Position numbers and translations under genes: made by a program. Shown here piece by piece: positions 1-8,345 of a stretch of 13,546 nt of DNA. The stretch covers positions 1 through 13,546 of the forward strand of contig DASVSC010000057.1 in assembly GCA_036388295.1 (NCBI GenBank), read 5' to 3'. Under the pieces are notes generated by a model. It searched no databases. It had not been told where the DNA came from and was given only the letters and a program-made list of their open reading frames with translations. Each line of letters begins with the position of its first letter. The first letter of the stretch is position 1. The DNA comes from RYN-431 sp036388295 (GTDB taxonomy: Bacteria; Planctomycetota; Phycisphaerae; Tepidisphaerales; Tepidisphaeraceae).

Positions 1-37
1 CCTAACCCTCTCCCGTGGGTACACGGGAGAGGGAACC
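1..37. repeat. REP-like palindromic repeat, downstream of amylase gene
   Basis: A perfect 12-base stem, CCCTCTCCCGTG at 6-17 and CACGGGAGAGGG at 22-33, closes on a four-base GGTA loop. The flanks CCTAA and AACC match the flanks of the repeat at 2027-2058 (CCTAACCC...GGACC), so both belong to one dispersed family of intergenic palindromes. It starts only 11 bases beyond the stop codon of the minus-strand amylase gene and could stabilise the mRNA 3' end or help stop transcription. No T-run follows on the minus strand, so it is not a classic intrinsic terminator. The repeat may continue beyond the window edge. Confidence 0.7.
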
Positions 38-47
38 AGAAGGACTT

Positions 48-1856
48 CTACGCCAGCGCCCGCACGACGTACACATTCGTCGACTCGGCCGGCAAGCGGA
101 CGTCGACGCCGTCAGAGGCCAAGGCGTCGGCGTCGAGCGTGGCCACCGCTTCGTCCGTCGCGCCGTCGCGGTTGAGCCGCAGGCGGACCTCGATCCGGCC
201 ATTCAAGCCGCACAGGCTCAGCAATTCCGCCGGCACGCGCACGCGGCCGCCCGTTTCCTGCCCGCGGTCGAAGTTCGCCACCACCAGCAGCAGCCGGCCG
301 GCGGCTTCGTCGTAGCGGGCGAACGTGTAAAACGCCGCGGGGCAGTCGGCGAACCGTTCGGGCCGGTTGAAATACTTCAGGCCCCAATAGCCGTCGCCGC
401 GCACGCACGGGTCCTGGCACAGGGCCAGCAGATCGGCGTAAAACGAACGCAGACGAACCTGCCATGACGACAGGCGGCCACCGTCGTAGGCGTGGCCGTT
501 CACCCACTTGGCCATTTCCGGCATCGTCCAGTAGTCGAACACCGTGGTCCGCCCGTCACGGCCGCTGTAGCCTTCGGCGTCGGCGCCGGGTTCGCCGACT
601 TCCTGGCCGTTAAGCATCAGCACCGGGCCGGGGCCGCACAGGTATTGCAGCGGGGCCAGCAGATAGCCCGCGTCCGCCGAGCCGAAGCCGCTGTTGCCGG
701 TCCAGCCGGCGTCGGGATTGACGGGCGAGGCGATGCGGCGCTCGTCGTGGTTTTCCATGTACTGGACCATGCGTCGCCGCTCGGCCGGCGACACCGACAC
801 CAGGGCCGCGTGGTAATCGTCCTGGCCGTTCGGCCGGTCGAGGTAAATGCGCTTGAGCGCGTCGTACGACGCGTCGTTGTAGACGGCCTGGAAACCGCTA
901 TCGATCAACTGCTGCCGCTGGGTGATCGGGTCGCCGCTGCCTTCCCACGGGTAGGCCTCGGCGATGAAGTAGGCCTGCGCGTCGCGTCCTTTGGCCCGCT
1001 CGAGCAGGAACCGCCACGCCTCGGGCGGGACGTAGTGGGCGAAGTCGCAGCGAAAGCCGTCGACGCCACGCCCTTGCCAGTAGGCCAGGATTTCGTCCAT
1101 CAGGTTCCACAGACGTGGACGCGGGTCGTAATGGCCGGTGTGGTTTACGAAGTCGTAGCCGAAGTTCAGCTTCACGGTTTCGTACCACGGGTCGGGGCCG
1201 GGGTCGGTTTCGGCGCAGTTGTTGCCGGTGACTTTGACGGGCCGTTTGGCCGTGCCGTCTTCGGGCGGGTAGAGGCCGTCGAAAGTGACGCCCGGCGGGT
1301 TCCAGTGCGCCGGCCGCGACAGGCGCAGTGGCCGGCCGGGGCGGTCGACCAGGTAGTAAAAATGATTGGCGGGAGAAAAGAAGACGCTCGTGTCGTCGCC
1401 GACGCCGAAGTTCAGGTCGGGCCGGACGACCGATCCATAGCCGCGGGCGACGTGGTTAGGGACGAAGTCGATCATCGCCTTCATCCCGGCCTCGTGGACG
1501 CGCCGCACCAGGGCGTCGAACTCCGCTAAACGGTTGGCGGGTTCAACGGCGTAATCGGGCGAGACGTCGAAGTAATCACGAATCGCGTAGAACGACCCGG
1601 CGATGCCTTTGACCACGTCCGGGTCGTCCGCCGGCAGGCCGAGGGCGGAATGGTCGGTGAGCGTCGCCTGCCGCAGACAGCCGGTGAGCCAGACGTGGGT
1701 CACGCCCAGGTCGCGCAGCTGTCGCAAGGCCGCCGGCGTGACGTCCGCGAACTTCCCGCTGCCGTGGGTCGCGAGGGTGCCGTTCGGCCGATTCGTGGGG
1801 TTCGTGTTCCCGAAGTAGCGGACCACGAGCTGGTAAATGATCGGCTTGGTTTCCAT
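48..1856 (-). CDS. GH13 alpha-amylase family glycoside hydrolase, cytoplasmic
   Basis: 602-residue enzyme predicted to hydrolyse or rearrange alpha-glucosidic bonds in malto-oligosaccharides or related alpha-glucans. All four GH13 signature regions are visible: region I DFVPNH (130-135), region II GFRCD with nucleophile Asp271, region III FIAE with acid/base Glu300, and region IV ENHD with Asp371. The (beta/alpha)8 barrel spans roughly 5-480, and a beta-rich C-terminal domain follows (about 505-602). The N-terminus (IYQLVVRYFGNTNPTN) resembles a known group of bacterial amylases that begin directly with the barrel. The frame stays open upstream to 2045, but that part runs through a GC-rich palindromic repeat and gives only Pro/Gly/Arg-rich low-complexity sequence, so ATG 1856 (METKPIIYQL) is chosen. 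The upstream SD is weak (GGGACGGG-like). No signal peptide or lipobox is seen, so it probably acts in the cytoplasm. It lies downstream of the LacZ-like gene on the same strand but 391 bases away, so co-transcription is uncertain. Exact specificity cannot be read from sequence. Confidence 0.93.
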   Translation of the reverse strand: METKPIIYQLVVRYFGNTNPTNRPNGTLATHGSGKFADVTPAALRQLRDLGVTHVWLTGCLRQATLTDHSALGLPADDPDVVKGIAGSFYAIRDYFDVSPDYAVEPANRLAEFDALVRRVHEAGMKAMIDFVPNHVARGYGSVVRPDLNFGVGDDTSVFFSPANHFYYLVDRPGRPLRLSRPAHWNPPGVTFDGLYPPEDGTAKRPVKVTGNNCAETDPGPDPWYETVKLNFGYDFVNHTGHYDPRPRLWNLMDEILAYWQGRGVDGFRCDFAHYVPPEAWRFLLERAKGRDAQAYFIAEAYPWEGSGDPITQRQQLIDSGFQAVYNDASYDALKRIYLDRPNGQDDYHAALVSVSPAERRRMVQYMENHDERRIASPVNPDAGWTGNSGFGSADAGYLLAPLQYLCGPGPVLMLNGQEVGEPGADAEGYSGRDGRTTVFDYWTMPEMAKWVNGHAYDGGRLSSWQVRLRSFYADLLALCQDPCVRGDGYWGLKYFNRPERFADCPAAFYTFARYDEAAGRLLLVVANFDRGQETGGRVRVPAELLSLCGLNGRIEVRLRLNRDGATDEAVATLDADALASDGVDVRLPAESTNVYVVRALA

Positions 1857-1949
1857 CGACAACGCCCGTCCCGGCAAACGCCCGCGGCCGGGCGGCGGAC
1901 AGTGTATCCAGCGGCGCGGAAAACGCGCGGGGCGGAGGACGCCTCGGGC

Positions 1950-2056
1950 TCCCCCTCCCCTTGCGGGAGGGGGTGGGGGGAGGGGTTTCCTCATGCGAGA
2001 ACCGCAACGACAACCGAAGGACCCCTCCCCTAACCCCTCCCGCAAGGGGAGGGGGA
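1950..2056. repeat. Inverted pair of REP-like palindromes
   Basis: Copy A (1950-1986) and copy B (2021-2056, read on the opposite strand) share 23 identical bases at their outer ends, then differ by a few substitutions and one indel. They are separated by 34 bases, so the whole unit can fold into one long hairpin. Each copy also contains its own short palindrome, CCCCTCCC...GGGAGGGG around a CTTGC-type loop. Paired, oppositely oriented, GC-rich intergenic palindromes are the hallmark of REP/BIME elements, which in other bacteria are spread by RAYT transposases; no such transposase is in this window. The outer flank of copy B matches the palindrome at 1-37. Confidence 0.75.
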
Positions 2057-2093
2057 CCAGAACACGCGCGCCGGGTCATCTACAAATGTGGGC

Positions 2094-2124
2094 AAAAAAC
2101 GCCGTGCGGCCGCCGCGGCGGCCG
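2094..2124 (-). terminator. Possible intrinsic terminator of the LacZ-like gene
   Basis: Read on the minus strand, the perfect palindrome CGGCCGCCGCGGCGGCCG (2107-2124) is followed by CACGGCG and then six T residues (2099-2094). An alternative stem pairs CGCCG (plus 2100-2104) with CGGCG (2116-2120) and ends directly at the T-run, which is the better terminator geometry. It lies about 125 bases after the LacZ-like stop. Stems like this arise easily in GC-rich DNA, so the call is tentative; if real, it would separate the amylase gene from the LacZ-like transcript. Confidence 0.4.
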
Positions 2125-2247
2125 GGAACGGGGCCGGGCGTCGCCTGGTCGTTCCTGCCGCAGCGGGGCCTTAATCTAAGGGATGCCTGAGTGTGACTGT
2201 CGGGCCGGCGGTGTCCAGCGGAATCGGCCGGAATCGTCGCCGTCGGT

Positions 2248-5200
2248 TCAATCGCTCGCCGTCAGTTTGATCGACCAGCGGTAGACGCCGGGCCGGATCA
2301 GGTGGGGCGCACGGACGGATTTGCCCCAGCCGACGTCGCCGCCGACGCCCATGTGGCGGTGGTCGAGGAACAGATACAGCGGGCCGGTCGTCGGCAGGTC
2401 CGTCGTATGTAGCGCACTGGCCAGGGTTTCGGTGGTGAAGCGGTGCAGCGACCAGTGCAGCGGCGTGTCCGATTCGACCGAAAGCCCGCGGCCGTCGGCG
2501 GATTGCAGGCGGATCAGCCGGGCGTCCTCGCGGCCGCCGAACTCGCCGGGGCGGATGTACGGGCGTGACAGGGCGTCGACGTGGCTGTCGTATTTTCCGA
2601 CGAAGGCGGACGACTTGCGGTCGCTGTAATTCTCGTGCGGGCCACGACCTACGTAGCTCACCCGCGTCGGCCATTCGCCCAGCGTCAGGCGCAGGCCGAC
2701 GCGCGGCGGGGTGGCGAACGCGTCGGGCAGGGTCGCGGCCGCCGTGATGAGCACCTGATTTTCCGCGATTTCGTACGTCAGCCGCAGGTCGATCGACGCG
2801 TTCGTGCCGCTGTAAGTCTGGTGCGTACGCACCATTAGGCCATTCGAGCCGAGCGGCGTCGCGGTCGTGGAGAGGGTGCGGGCGACCAAAGCGTTCAGGC
2901 CGCTCGCCTCCCACTCGGCCGCGTAGGAGTTGCCGCCGCGGTCGTTGTCGGTCGTCGCGCGCCAGAACTCGCCTCGGATCGGGCCGGACAGGAGGGCGTT
3001 ACCCTTTTGCTGCCAATGACTTAGCATGCCATCGGTGAAGGCGAACGTCGACGCGCCGGCCGAGACGTTACCGGGGTCGGCCGGCCGGACGTTCGCGCCG
3101 GGGCGGATATCAAGCGACACCGGCGCCTCGGCCAGCGTGTGTTCGTCCTCGGCCACGACGTAACCCGCGTCGGCCCAGAAGGTTGTGTCACGCAGGGCGA
3201 ACTCGGTGCGCAGCGTCCGCAGTCGGCCGGGCGTGGCGGCGGGGAGGCGGATGTCAATTCGCGCCGTCCTGCCGGCCGGCACATCGCCCGGCGAGAGTTC
3301 GCCGGCGGCGGTCTCCACGCCGTCCTCCAGCAACCGCCAACGGCCGGCCAGGTGGGCGAGGGAAATGTGGTCGTAACGGTTGTGAATGTCGAGCGTCAGC
3401 GTGTCGCTTGCGAGCGCAACTCGTTCAGTGGCCACGCGTTGGTGACACCACTTGGCTTCGTAGTACGTCGGGTGGACGGTGCGGTCGGGGTAGATGATGC
3501 CGTTGTTGCAGAAGGCGGCGTCGTGTTCTTTTTCGCCGAAATCGCCGCCGTAAGCCCAGTACGGGCGGCCGTCGCCCGTCTTGACGAGCACGCCCTGGTC
3601 GGCCCAGTCCCAAATGTAGCCGCCCTGCAAGCGGGCGTAAGCGTTGATTTCGTAGAAGCTTACGTTCGTCTTGCGCCGCGGCCGCTGCCAGACGTCGGCC
3701 CAGTAGTCGCTGAAATTGCCCAGGCTGTTGCCCATGGCGTGGGCGTATTCGCACTGAATTACCGGGCGGTGCTCATTCGGCTTGGTCGCCAGTTCCATCG
3801 CTTTTTCGACGGTGGCGTACATGGGGCAGATCACGTCGGTGGCCGGTGCGTCGCCGCAGGATTCATAATGGACCAGGCGCGTCGGGTCGCGCCCGCGGAC
3901 GTAACCCGCCATGGCATCATGGTTTGGGCCGTAGCCGCTTTCGTTGCCGAGTGACCAGAAAACGATGCTGGGGTGGTTCTTGTCGCGTTCGACCATCCGG
4001 GCCACGCGGTCCACGAACGCTGGCAGCCATTCGGGGTCGTTGGCGAAGCGGCTCCAGGGGTTGGCGCCGTGGGTTTCGATGTTCGTTTCGTCGACCACGT
4101 ACAGGCCATGCTCGTCGCATAAGTCGTACCAGCGGTTGATGTTAGGATAATGGCTCGTGCGTACGGCGTTGATGTTGCACTGCTTCATCAGGCGAATGTC
4201 GTCGAGCATCTGCTGCTCGCTGACGCACTTGCCGCCGACGTGGTCGAACTCATGCCGGTTGACGCCGGCGAAGATGACCCGGCGGCCGTTGACGTGGACG
4301 AAGCCGTCTTTCAGCTCCACCGTGCGGAAGCCGAAGTCGGCGGATTCAGCGCCTAACCCCTGGCCGGCTGAGGACTTGAGCGTGACGACCGCCCGGTACA
4401 GGTTCGGCGTTTCCGCCGACCAGGGGAGGGCGTTCGGGACGACGGTTTCGATGATCGCCAGGTTCGGCAGCGGGGCCCCGGAGTCGTTGGTGTTGGTGGT
4501 CGTGCGGATCTGGCCGGTCCGGGGCGCGAACCCGCTGACGGGCGTGCCGTCGCGGTGCAGGAGCGTAAGTTCGACGCTGGCGGCCACGCGTTCGGCCTCC
4601 TCCGCGCCGCCTAACCTTATGGCCACGCGGAGTTTACCGGTGTGGTCGGCGCGGACTTCGACGTCGGCGATGTGCATCGTCGGCACCGACAGCAACTCCA
4701 CGGAGCGCTGCAGGCCCGACAGCCGCCACTGGTCCTGGTCTTCCAGGTAACTGCCGTCGCAGAACTTTAAGACGCGACAGGCCAGCACGTTACGGCCTTT
4801 TCGGAGCAGGGCGGTGACGTCAAACTCGGCGGGCAGGCGGCTGTCCTTGCTCATGCCGACGAACCGGCCGTTGAGGTGTACTTCGAGGTAACTATCGGCC
4901 CCGTGAAAGGTTAAGCGGTATTGCCGGCCGGCTTCGGGGTTGGCGTCGAACAGCCGGCGGTAATGGCCCGTTGGGTTGTCGTCCGCCGGCACGAAGGGCG
5001 GGTTGAGCGGGAACGGGTAGCGGATGTTCAAATACGCCGGCCGATCGAGGGTGTCGCCGGTGGCGGGGTCGATTAATGTCGCGCCGCTGGCGGGCATCTG
5101 CCAGGTGTGCGGCACGCGCACGCGGTCCCATTCGGAATCATCGAACGCTTCGGCGGTGAAGCCGTCCGGCGACTTCACTGGCGAGGCCGTCAGGCGAAAA

Positions 5201-5340
5201 GTCCAGTCGCCATCAAGACTTATGGCGTCGCCGCCGCTTTGCTGGCCGGCGTCGGCGGCGGTGCGGTAGCCACCGAGGCGGGCGTGGGCGGGCAGTTTGT
5301 TCGTGCCGAGCAGGCGCGGCGATTCCCAGGGATTAGACAT
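2248..5340 (-). CDS. lacZ: LacZ-type beta-galactosidase, glycoside hydrolase family 2
   Basis: 1030-residue enzyme, close to the 1024 of E. coli LacZ and collinear with it. It is expected to cleave terminal beta-galactosides such as lactose, in the cytoplasm because no signal peptide is present. Domains in order: jelly-roll sugar-binding domain (about 35-220), Ig-like domain (about 225-340), TIM barrel (about 345-635), linker Ig-like domain, and C-terminal small-chain beta-sandwich (about 740-1030). Acid/base Glu467 lies in WSLGNESGYG and nucleophile Glu531 in QCEYAHAMGNS. The magnesium-site residues Glu422 and His424 (NIETHG), the EDQDQW loop, GVNRHE and TSHYPN are all kept, as is the FWRATTDNDRGG motif of the C-terminal domain. 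Start ATG 5340 (MSNPWESPRLLGTNKLPAHA) is chosen because it aligns with the LacZ N-terminus (DWENPGVTQLNRLAAH). Upstream in-frame ATGs at 5436 and 5421 would add a basic tail not seen in the family. A GGGGAT stretch about 9 bases upstream is a modest SD. It is divergent from the exported GH2 gene. Galactosidase activity is likely but beta-galactoside aglycone preference is unknown. Confidence 0.95.
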   Translation of the reverse strand: MSNPWESPRLLGTNKLPAHARLGGYRTAADAGQQSGGDAISLDGDWTFRLTASPVKSPDGFTAEAFDDSEWDRVRVPHTWQMPASGATLIDPATGDTLDRPAYLNIRYPFPLNPPFVPADDNPTGHYRRLFDANPEAGRQYRLTFHGADSYLEVHLNGRFVGMSKDSRLPAEFDVTALLRKGRNVLACRVLKFCDGSYLEDQDQWRLSGLQRSVELLSVPTMHIADVEVRADHTGKLRVAIRLGGAEEAERVAASVELTLLHRDGTPVSGFAPRTGQIRTTTNTNDSGAPLPNLAIIETVVPNALPWSAETPNLYRAVVTLKSSAGQGLGAESADFGFRTVELKDGFVHVNGRRVIFAGVNRHEFDHVGGKCVSEQQMLDDIRLMKQCNINAVRTSHYPNINRWYDLCDEHGLYVVDETNIETHGANPWSRFANDPEWLPAFVDRVARMVERDKNHPSIVFWSLGNESGYGPNHDAMAGYVRGRDPTRLVHYESCGDAPATDVICPMYATVEKAMELATKPNEHRPVIQCEYAHAMGNSLGNFSDYWADVWQRPRRKTNVSFYEINAYARLQGGYIWDWADQGVLVKTGDGRPYWAYGGDFGEKEHDAAFCNNGIIYPDRTVHPTYYEAKWCHQRVATERVALASDTLTLDIHNRYDHISLAHLAGRWRLLEDGVETAAGELSPGDVPAGRTARIDIRLPAATPGRLRTLRTEFALRDTTFWADAGYVVAEDEHTLAEAPVSLDIRPGANVRPADPGNVSAGASTFAFTDGMLSHWQQKGNALLSGPIRGEFWRATTDNDRGGNSYAAEWEASGLNALVARTLSTTATPLGSNGLMVRTHQTYSGTNASIDLRLTYEIAENQVLITAAATLPDAFATPPRVGLRLTLGEWPTRVSYVGRGPHENYSDRKSSAFVGKYDSHVDALSRPYIRPGEFGGREDARLIRLQSADGRGLSVESDTPLHWSLHRFTTETLASALHTTDLPTTGPLYLFLDHRHMGVGGDVGWGKSVRAPHLIRPGVYRWSIKLTASD

Positions 5341-5446
5341 GCGGGCATCATCCCCAATTCGGGCGGGCGCGTAAATGCGGGCCGGCCGCAATTTGGCGGG
5401 TCTTATCGTCTTGCGGGCCATCCGGTGACACGGCAAGCTGACGCGA
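5341..5446. promoter_or_regulatory. Divergent intergenic region between two GH2 genes
   Basis: These 106 bases lie between the start codons of the LacZ-like gene (minus) and the exported GH2 gene (plus), so they should contain promoters or leader sequence for both. It is GC-rich with short AT-richer patches (GCGTAAATGCG, CAATTTGG, CTTATCGTCTT) that could be -10 elements. No consensus -35/-10 pair, LacI-type operator or riboswitch can be identified by eye. The role is inferred from gene layout alone. Confidence 0.5.
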
Positions 5447-8299
5447 ATGCGTTACCAACCCTGGCCGGCCGTCCTGGTTTGTCTGATCGTCCTGATCGCC
5501 GGCGACTTGGCTGCGGCCCAACCGACGTCAGGCCCTGCGGTTACCGGCCGGCGCGTGGCGTCGCTCGACCGCGGGTGGCTGTTCCACTTGGGCGACGTCC
5601 CGTTCCCCGTCGTCACCGGCCACGGCATGAGCTACGGTAACGCCAAGGCCGGCAACGCTTTCGGTGCCGCGGCAATGGATTTCGACGACACCGCCTGGCG
5701 CACGCTGGACCTGCCGCACGACTGGGCCGTGGAAGGGCCGTTCGACCCGAAGGAAAACGTCTCGCAGGGTTACCGCCCGCGCGGCATCGGGTGGTACCGC
5801 CGCCACTTCAAAGTGCCGGCGGCCGACCGCGGGAAGCACATCGAAATCCAAATCGACGGCGTCGCCACCCACTGCACGGTGTGGGTCAACGGCAGCGTGG
5901 CCCACCGTAACTTCTGTGGCTACACATCGTTCTATATCGACATCACCCCGTTCGCCCGCTACGGCAACGAGGTCAACACCATTGCCGTGCGCGTCGACGC
6001 GAACGAACAGGAAGGCTGGTGGTACGAAGGGGCGGGCATGTACCGGCATACCTGGCTGGTCACGCGCGAGCCCGTGCACATCGCCACCGACGGCGTCTTC
6101 GCCCACCCCGTGCGCCAGCCGGACGGCGCGTGGACCGTGCCGGTGGAAGTAACGCTCAACAGCGCCGACAAAGCCGACGCGACCGTGCGCGTGGAGACGG
6201 CCCTGATCGATCCGGACGGAAAAGAAGTGGCCCGCGGGGGTTACGACGCGGCGGTCGGGGCGCTGGGCGACGCCGTGGCGCGATACGCGATTCCGGTCAC
6301 CGGGCCGCGTTTGTGGTCGGTCGACGAGCCGACGCTGTACCGCTGCGTCACCACCGTCACGCGCGACGGCCTTGAAGTCGACCGGCTGACCACGGCTTGC
6401 GGCTTCCGCACCATCCGTTTCGACACCCAAAACGGCTTTTTCCTCAACGACCGGCCGCTGAAATTGCAGGGCGTCTGCAACCACCAGGACCACGCCGGCG
6501 TCGGCGTGGCGGTGCCGGATTCGATCTGGGACTTCCGCTTGCGCCGGCTCAAGAAAATGGGCGTCAACGCCTACCGCTGCGCGCATAACCCGCCGGCCAA
6601 AGAGTTTCTGGACGCCTGCGACCGCGCCGGCATCCTCGTCATGGACGAAAACCGCAACTTCAACACCGCCCCCGAATACATGCGACAGCTGGAATGGATG
6701 GTGCGGCGCGACCGAAACCACCCCAGCATCATCCTTTGGTCGGTGTTCAATGAAGAGCCGATGCAGGGCACATCGCAGGGGTACGAAATGGTCCGCCGGA
6801 TGAGCGCGGCGGTGAAAAAGCTGGACCCGACGCGGCCCGTGACGGCGGCGCAGAACGGGGCCCTGACCACCGAACCGAACGCCTCCATGGCCGCCGACGT
6901 GGCCGGCATCAATTACCAGCACAACCAGTACGACGCGTTCCACAACCGTTTCCCTGACAAGCCCGTCACCAGTTCCGAAGACACCAGCGGCTTTATGACC
7001 CGCGGCGAGTACGTGACCGACAAGTCCAAGTTCATCATCGATTCCTACGACACACAGGCGGCCGACTGGGGCCGCACGCACCGGGACAGCTGGAAGCGTA
7101 TTGCCGAGCGTAAGTTCCTGGCCGGCGGGTTCGTCTGGACCGGCTTCGACTACCGCGGCGAGCCGACGCCCCACGCCTGGCCGGCTGCCAGTTCGTTCTT
7201 CGGCATCATGGATTTGTGCGGCTTCCCGAAAAGTGCGTTCTGGATGCACCAGGCGCACTGGATTAAGGACAAACCCGTTCTGCAGCTGATCCCGCACTGG
7301 AACTGGGCCGGCCAAGAGGGCAAACCGATCAAGGTCATGGCCCTCACGAACGCCGAGAGCGTGGAGCTGATCCTCAACGGCCAATCGCTCGGCAGTAAGC
7401 CGGTCGACCCATTCATGTTCGTCGAATGGCAAGTGCCGTACGCCGCCGGCAGATTGGAAGCGATCGGCACCCGCGGCGGCCGTGAAATCGCTCGCCATGC
7501 AGTGGAAACGACGGGTGCCCCGGTGGCGTTGCGACTGGTGCCCGACCGGGCCGAACTGGCCGGCGACACGCTCGACGCGATGCCGGTCACCGTGCAGGCC
7601 ATCGACGACAAAGGCCGACCCGTGCCGATTGCCAATTCGGCCGTGACGTTCGAGATCAGCGGCGGGGCCGCGATCATCGGCTTGGGCAACGGCGATCCGC
7701 TCGACCATGACCCGGAAATGGGCAACAAGCGCCGGCTGTTCAACGGGTTAGCGCAGGTCATCCTGCAGTCGAACAGAGCCGGCCCGGGCAGCCTGACGCT
7801 CAAAGCGACGGCCGACGGTTTGAACGCCGCGGAGTTGTCATTGCCGATTGCGGGGCGTGAAGCGCCGCTTGAGGTGCCGGCCACCCGGACGGCGCAATCC
7901 GTCGGTCGCTGGCGCATCTCACCCCTCTCCGCCGAGCGGCCCGACCCGAACCAGACGATCGCCGCGTCGGACCAGAACACCTGGTCGCCGGTCTCCGCCA
8001 ACCGCACGCAAACCTTCGAGGCCGGCGGCTACGTGATTTACCGCGCGACCTTCACGCCCCGCGCCGCGGTCCGTAAGTCCGGTGGGCGCCTGACCTTGCC
8101 CGGCCTGACCGGCGCGGCGGAGGTGTGGATCGACGGCCGAAAGGTCGGCGAGCGTGCGGCGGCCGATCGCGGCGAACTGGTCTGCGACGTGCCCGCGGGG
8201 GACGGCGAACGGACGCTCAGTGTGCTGATCCGCGCCGAGCCCCGCGCCCGCGTCGGCCTCGGCGGGAACGTGACCGTCGAGCCGGCGGCGACGCCTTGA
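5447..8299 (+). CDS. Exported multidomain GH2 beta-galactosidase-like enzyme
   Basis: 950-residue glycoside hydrolase with a Sec signal peptide (hydrophobic stretch 8-22, probable cleavage after LAAA, residue 24), so it acts in the periplasm or outside. Domains: GH2 sugar-binding jelly roll (about 38-208, with LPHDWAVEGPF and RGIGWYRRHF), Ig-like domain (about 210-320), TIM barrel (about 325-610), DUF4982-like domain (about 615-690), and a GH2 domain-5-like Ig fold (about 692-800, with the family motif GLGNGDP and FNGLAQVILQS). A further beta-rich segment (about 845-948) looks like another jelly-roll module, with VIYRATF and AEVWIDGRKVGE. Probable acid/base is Glu436 in WSVFNEEP and probable nucleophile Glu511 in TSSEDTSG, the position where relatives have SET. 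This architecture is common among bacterial enzymes annotated as beta-galactosidases acting on plant or algal polysaccharides; beta-glucuronidase or another GH2 specificity cannot be excluded. The ATG at 5447 has no strong SD. The sigma-factor gene starts 46 bases after its stop, so the two may be co-transcribed. Confidence 0.92.
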   Translation: MRYQPWPAVLVCLIVLIAGDLAAAQPTSGPAVTGRRVASLDRGWLFHLGDVPFPVVTGHGMSYGNAKAGNAFGAAAMDFDDTAWRTLDLPHDWAVEGPFDPKENVSQGYRPRGIGWYRRHFKVPAADRGKHIEIQIDGVATHCTVWVNGSVAHRNFCGYTSFYIDITPFARYGNEVNTIAVRVDANEQEGWWYEGAGMYRHTWLVTREPVHIATDGVFAHPVRQPDGAWTVPVEVTLNSADKADATVRVETALIDPDGKEVARGGYDAAVGALGDAVARYAIPVTGPRLWSVDEPTLYRCVTTVTRDGLEVDRLTTACGFRTIRFDTQNGFFLNDRPLKLQGVCNHQDHAGVGVAVPDSIWDFRLRRLKKMGVNAYRCAHNPPAKEFLDACDRAGILVMDENRNFNTAPEYMRQLEWMVRRDRNHPSIILWSVFNEEPMQGTSQGYEMVRRMSAAVKKLDPTRPVTAAQNGALTTEPNASMAADVAGINYQHNQYDAFHNRFPDKPVTSSEDTSGFMTRGEYVTDKSKFIIDSYDTQAADWGRTHRDSWKRIAERKFLAGGFVWTGFDYRGEPTPHAWPAASSFFGIMDLCGFPKSAFWMHQAHWIKDKPVLQLIPHWNWAGQEGKPIKVMALTNAESVELILNGQSLGSKPVDPFMFVEWQVPYAAGRLEAIGTRGGREIARHAVETTGAPVALRLVPDRAELAGDTLDAMPVTVQAIDDKGRPVPIANSAVTFEISGGAAIIGLGNGDPLDHDPEMGNKRRLFNGLAQVILQSNRAGPGSLTLKATADGLNAAELSLPIAGREAPLEVPATRTAQSVGRWRISPLSAERPDPNQTIAASDQNTWSPVSANRTQTFEAGGYVIYRATFTPRAAVRKSGGRLTLPGLTGAAEVWIDGRKVGERAAADRGELVCDVPAGDGERTLSVLIRAEPRARVGLGGNVTVEPAATP

Positions 8300-8345
8300 A
8301 CGACCGAATAATTATCTTGTGGGATCGGCCGGCCCGGCGGACATA

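Larger units (their letters stand above)
1857..2247. other. Intergenic region with palindromic repeats and possible terminator
   Basis: This stretch separates the two minus-strand hydrolase genes. It holds an inverted pair of REP-like repeats (1950-2056), an 18-base perfect palindrome (2107-2124) and an A6 run at 2094-2099 (T6 on the minus strand). The roughly 90 bases between the repeats and the amylase start would have to carry that gene's promoter and ribosome-binding site; I see no clear -35/-10 pair there. Short open frames across this region are made of repeat sequence and show no protein-like composition. Confidence 0.6.

Noticed and set aside
492..1529. 345-codon open frame on the plus strand
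   Set aside because: It is antisense to the amylase barrel with its intact catalytic motifs, and shows no domain of its own.
1857..2045. 63-residue N-terminal extension of the amylase frame
   Set aside because: It is translated from the palindromic repeat region and is Pro/Gly/Arg low-complexity; the family N-terminus begins at METKPIIYQL.
3139..3954. 271-codon open frame on the plus strand
   Set aside because: It is antisense to the catalytic part of the LacZ-like gene and has no recognisable motif.
5528..7708. Long 726-codon open frame on the minus strand
   Set aside because: It lies entirely opposite the exported GH2 gene. Its composition (Val, His, Arg, Gly rich) is typical of an antisense shadow in GC-rich DNA, and no family is recognisable.
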